A DNA stretch of 13,097 nucleotides, from positions 1 to 13,097 of the forward strand of contig JAHFRG010000041.1 in assembly GCA_023258935.1 (NCBI GenBank), read 5' to 3'. The translations under genes were made by a program, and so were the position numbers. Positions within the stretch are counted from its first letter, which is position 1, and every line of letters begins with the position of its first letter. The stretch is from Betaproteobacteria bacterium (GTDB taxonomy: Bacteria > Pseudomonadota > Gammaproteobacteria > Burkholderiales > JAHFRG01). A model generated the notes under the pieces. It did no database searches. It saw nothing but the letters and a program-made list of their open reading frames with translations, and was not told the DNA's origin. Positions 12,728 to 13,097 of this stretch are shown here, one piece after another.

Positions 12728-13096
12728 ATGGGCGCGGAGATGGCAACCGACGAATTGACCGACATCATCGCCAGCATCGAAATGCACCGGCAGGAAAGGG
12801 TAAAGGAGGCCGGTCTCGCGGCGGGATGTAGTGAGGCGCTTCGCAAATTGCATGAACTCCTTGACCGCGAGAAGAAAGCATTGCAGCTACACGGACCAAG
12901 CACTCAACATTCAGCGAACATTGAAGCCGTGTTGATCGAGATTAGGAAAGTGAAGAAATTGGCCGAAATCACGAGCCGAGGCTCAATCCCCAAGAGTGCG
13001 CGCCCCGGGCAGCGGCAAGTGTCGTGGCAAAAGGAGCCGCGAAATCCCTCCAGAAATCGGGGCCGCAGGACGATGGGGCGAAGCAGCGGTCGTTAG
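12728..13096 (+). CDS. Hypothetical protein, not recognised; helical N-terminus, basic C-terminal tail
   Basis: 122 residues ending in TAG one base before the window edge. I do not recognise the family. Residues 1-80 look helical and charged (DELTDIIASIEMHR, EALRKLHELLDREKKALQL, IEAVLIEIRKVKKLAEI), with heptad-like hydrophobic spacing that could form a coiled coil. From about residue 88 the tail is rich in Arg, Lys, Ser and Pro (RNPSRNRGRRTMGRSSGR) and may be disordered or bind nucleic acid; this is inference from composition. The start ATG 12728 is chosen for its excellent AGGAGG 7 bases upstream. A GTG at 12632 would add 32 residues with a hydrophobic, signal-like start but has a ribosome binding site only one base away. 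It lies in the presumed island. Being a real gene is likely, not certain. Confidence 0.6.
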   Translation: MGAEMATDELTDIIASIEMHRQERVKEAGLAAGCSEALRKLHELLDREKKALQLHGPSTQHSANIEAVLIEIRKVKKLAEITSRGSIPKSARPGQRQVSWQKEPRNPSRNRGRRTMGRSSGR

Positions 13097-13097
13097 C

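Noticed and set aside
12661..12903. Minus-strand 80-codon frame that could feed the orphan terminator
   Set aside because: It is antisense to the better supported 12728 gene and rich in Ser, Cys and Ala as shadow frames are, with no convincing ribosome binding site noted.

Overview
The window reads as chromosome of a betaproteobacterium, probably of the Nitrosomonadales/Gallionellales type. This is inferred from the protein sequences, the surE-pcm-nlpD-rpoS order, the alaC-hom-thrC order and the generally high GC; no species is claimed. Most of the window is core genome, with two clear intrusions: a small inverted-repeat cassette in the middle and the end of an apparent tRNA-targeted island at the right edge.

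Layout. Bases 1-366 (+) are the 3' end of nadC (NAD synthesis). Facing it on the minus strand is a threonine/alanine block, alaC (4129-2945), hom (2948-1632) and thrC (1521-397); alaC and hom overlap by GTGA. A gene-less palindromic repeat of about 90 bp sits between hom and thrC. A compact divergent promoter region (about 4130-4220) separates this block from a plus-strand operon: a Mth938-domain protein, a MoxR AAA+ ATPase, a GxxExxY protein, a DUF58 protein and a TgpA-type membrane transglutaminase. MoxR, DUF58 and TgpA form a widespread gene set. The GxxExxY gene is AT-richer, is bounded by 9-bp-periodic inverted repeats, and splits that set. Its right repeat now encodes the first residues of the DUF58 protein. 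Convergent to this, on the minus strand, lies the stress and stationary-phase operon surE (12278-11532), pcm, nlpD and rpoS (ending at 8992), with tight or overlapping junctions.

Right end. Upstream of surE lies a 45-nt fragment that fits exactly the 3' half of a tRNA-Pro(GGG), from the anticodon loop to the encoded CCA, with no 5' half next to it. That is the footprint expected of a tyrosine-recombinase attachment site. It implies that bases from about 12448 rightwards belong to an integrated element whose other end, with the intact tRNA, lies outside the window. This flank holds an orphan minus-strand terminator, a small palindrome and one unrecognised gene (12728-13096) with a consensus -10 box and a strong ribosome binding site.

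Most worth following up: (1) the inverted-repeat GxxExxY cassette together with its gene-less relative 4 kb away, which look like long and short forms of one repeat family; (2) the capture of the DUF58 start by that cassette; (3) the tRNA-Pro attachment scar; (4) a five-cysteine insertion in threonine synthase.
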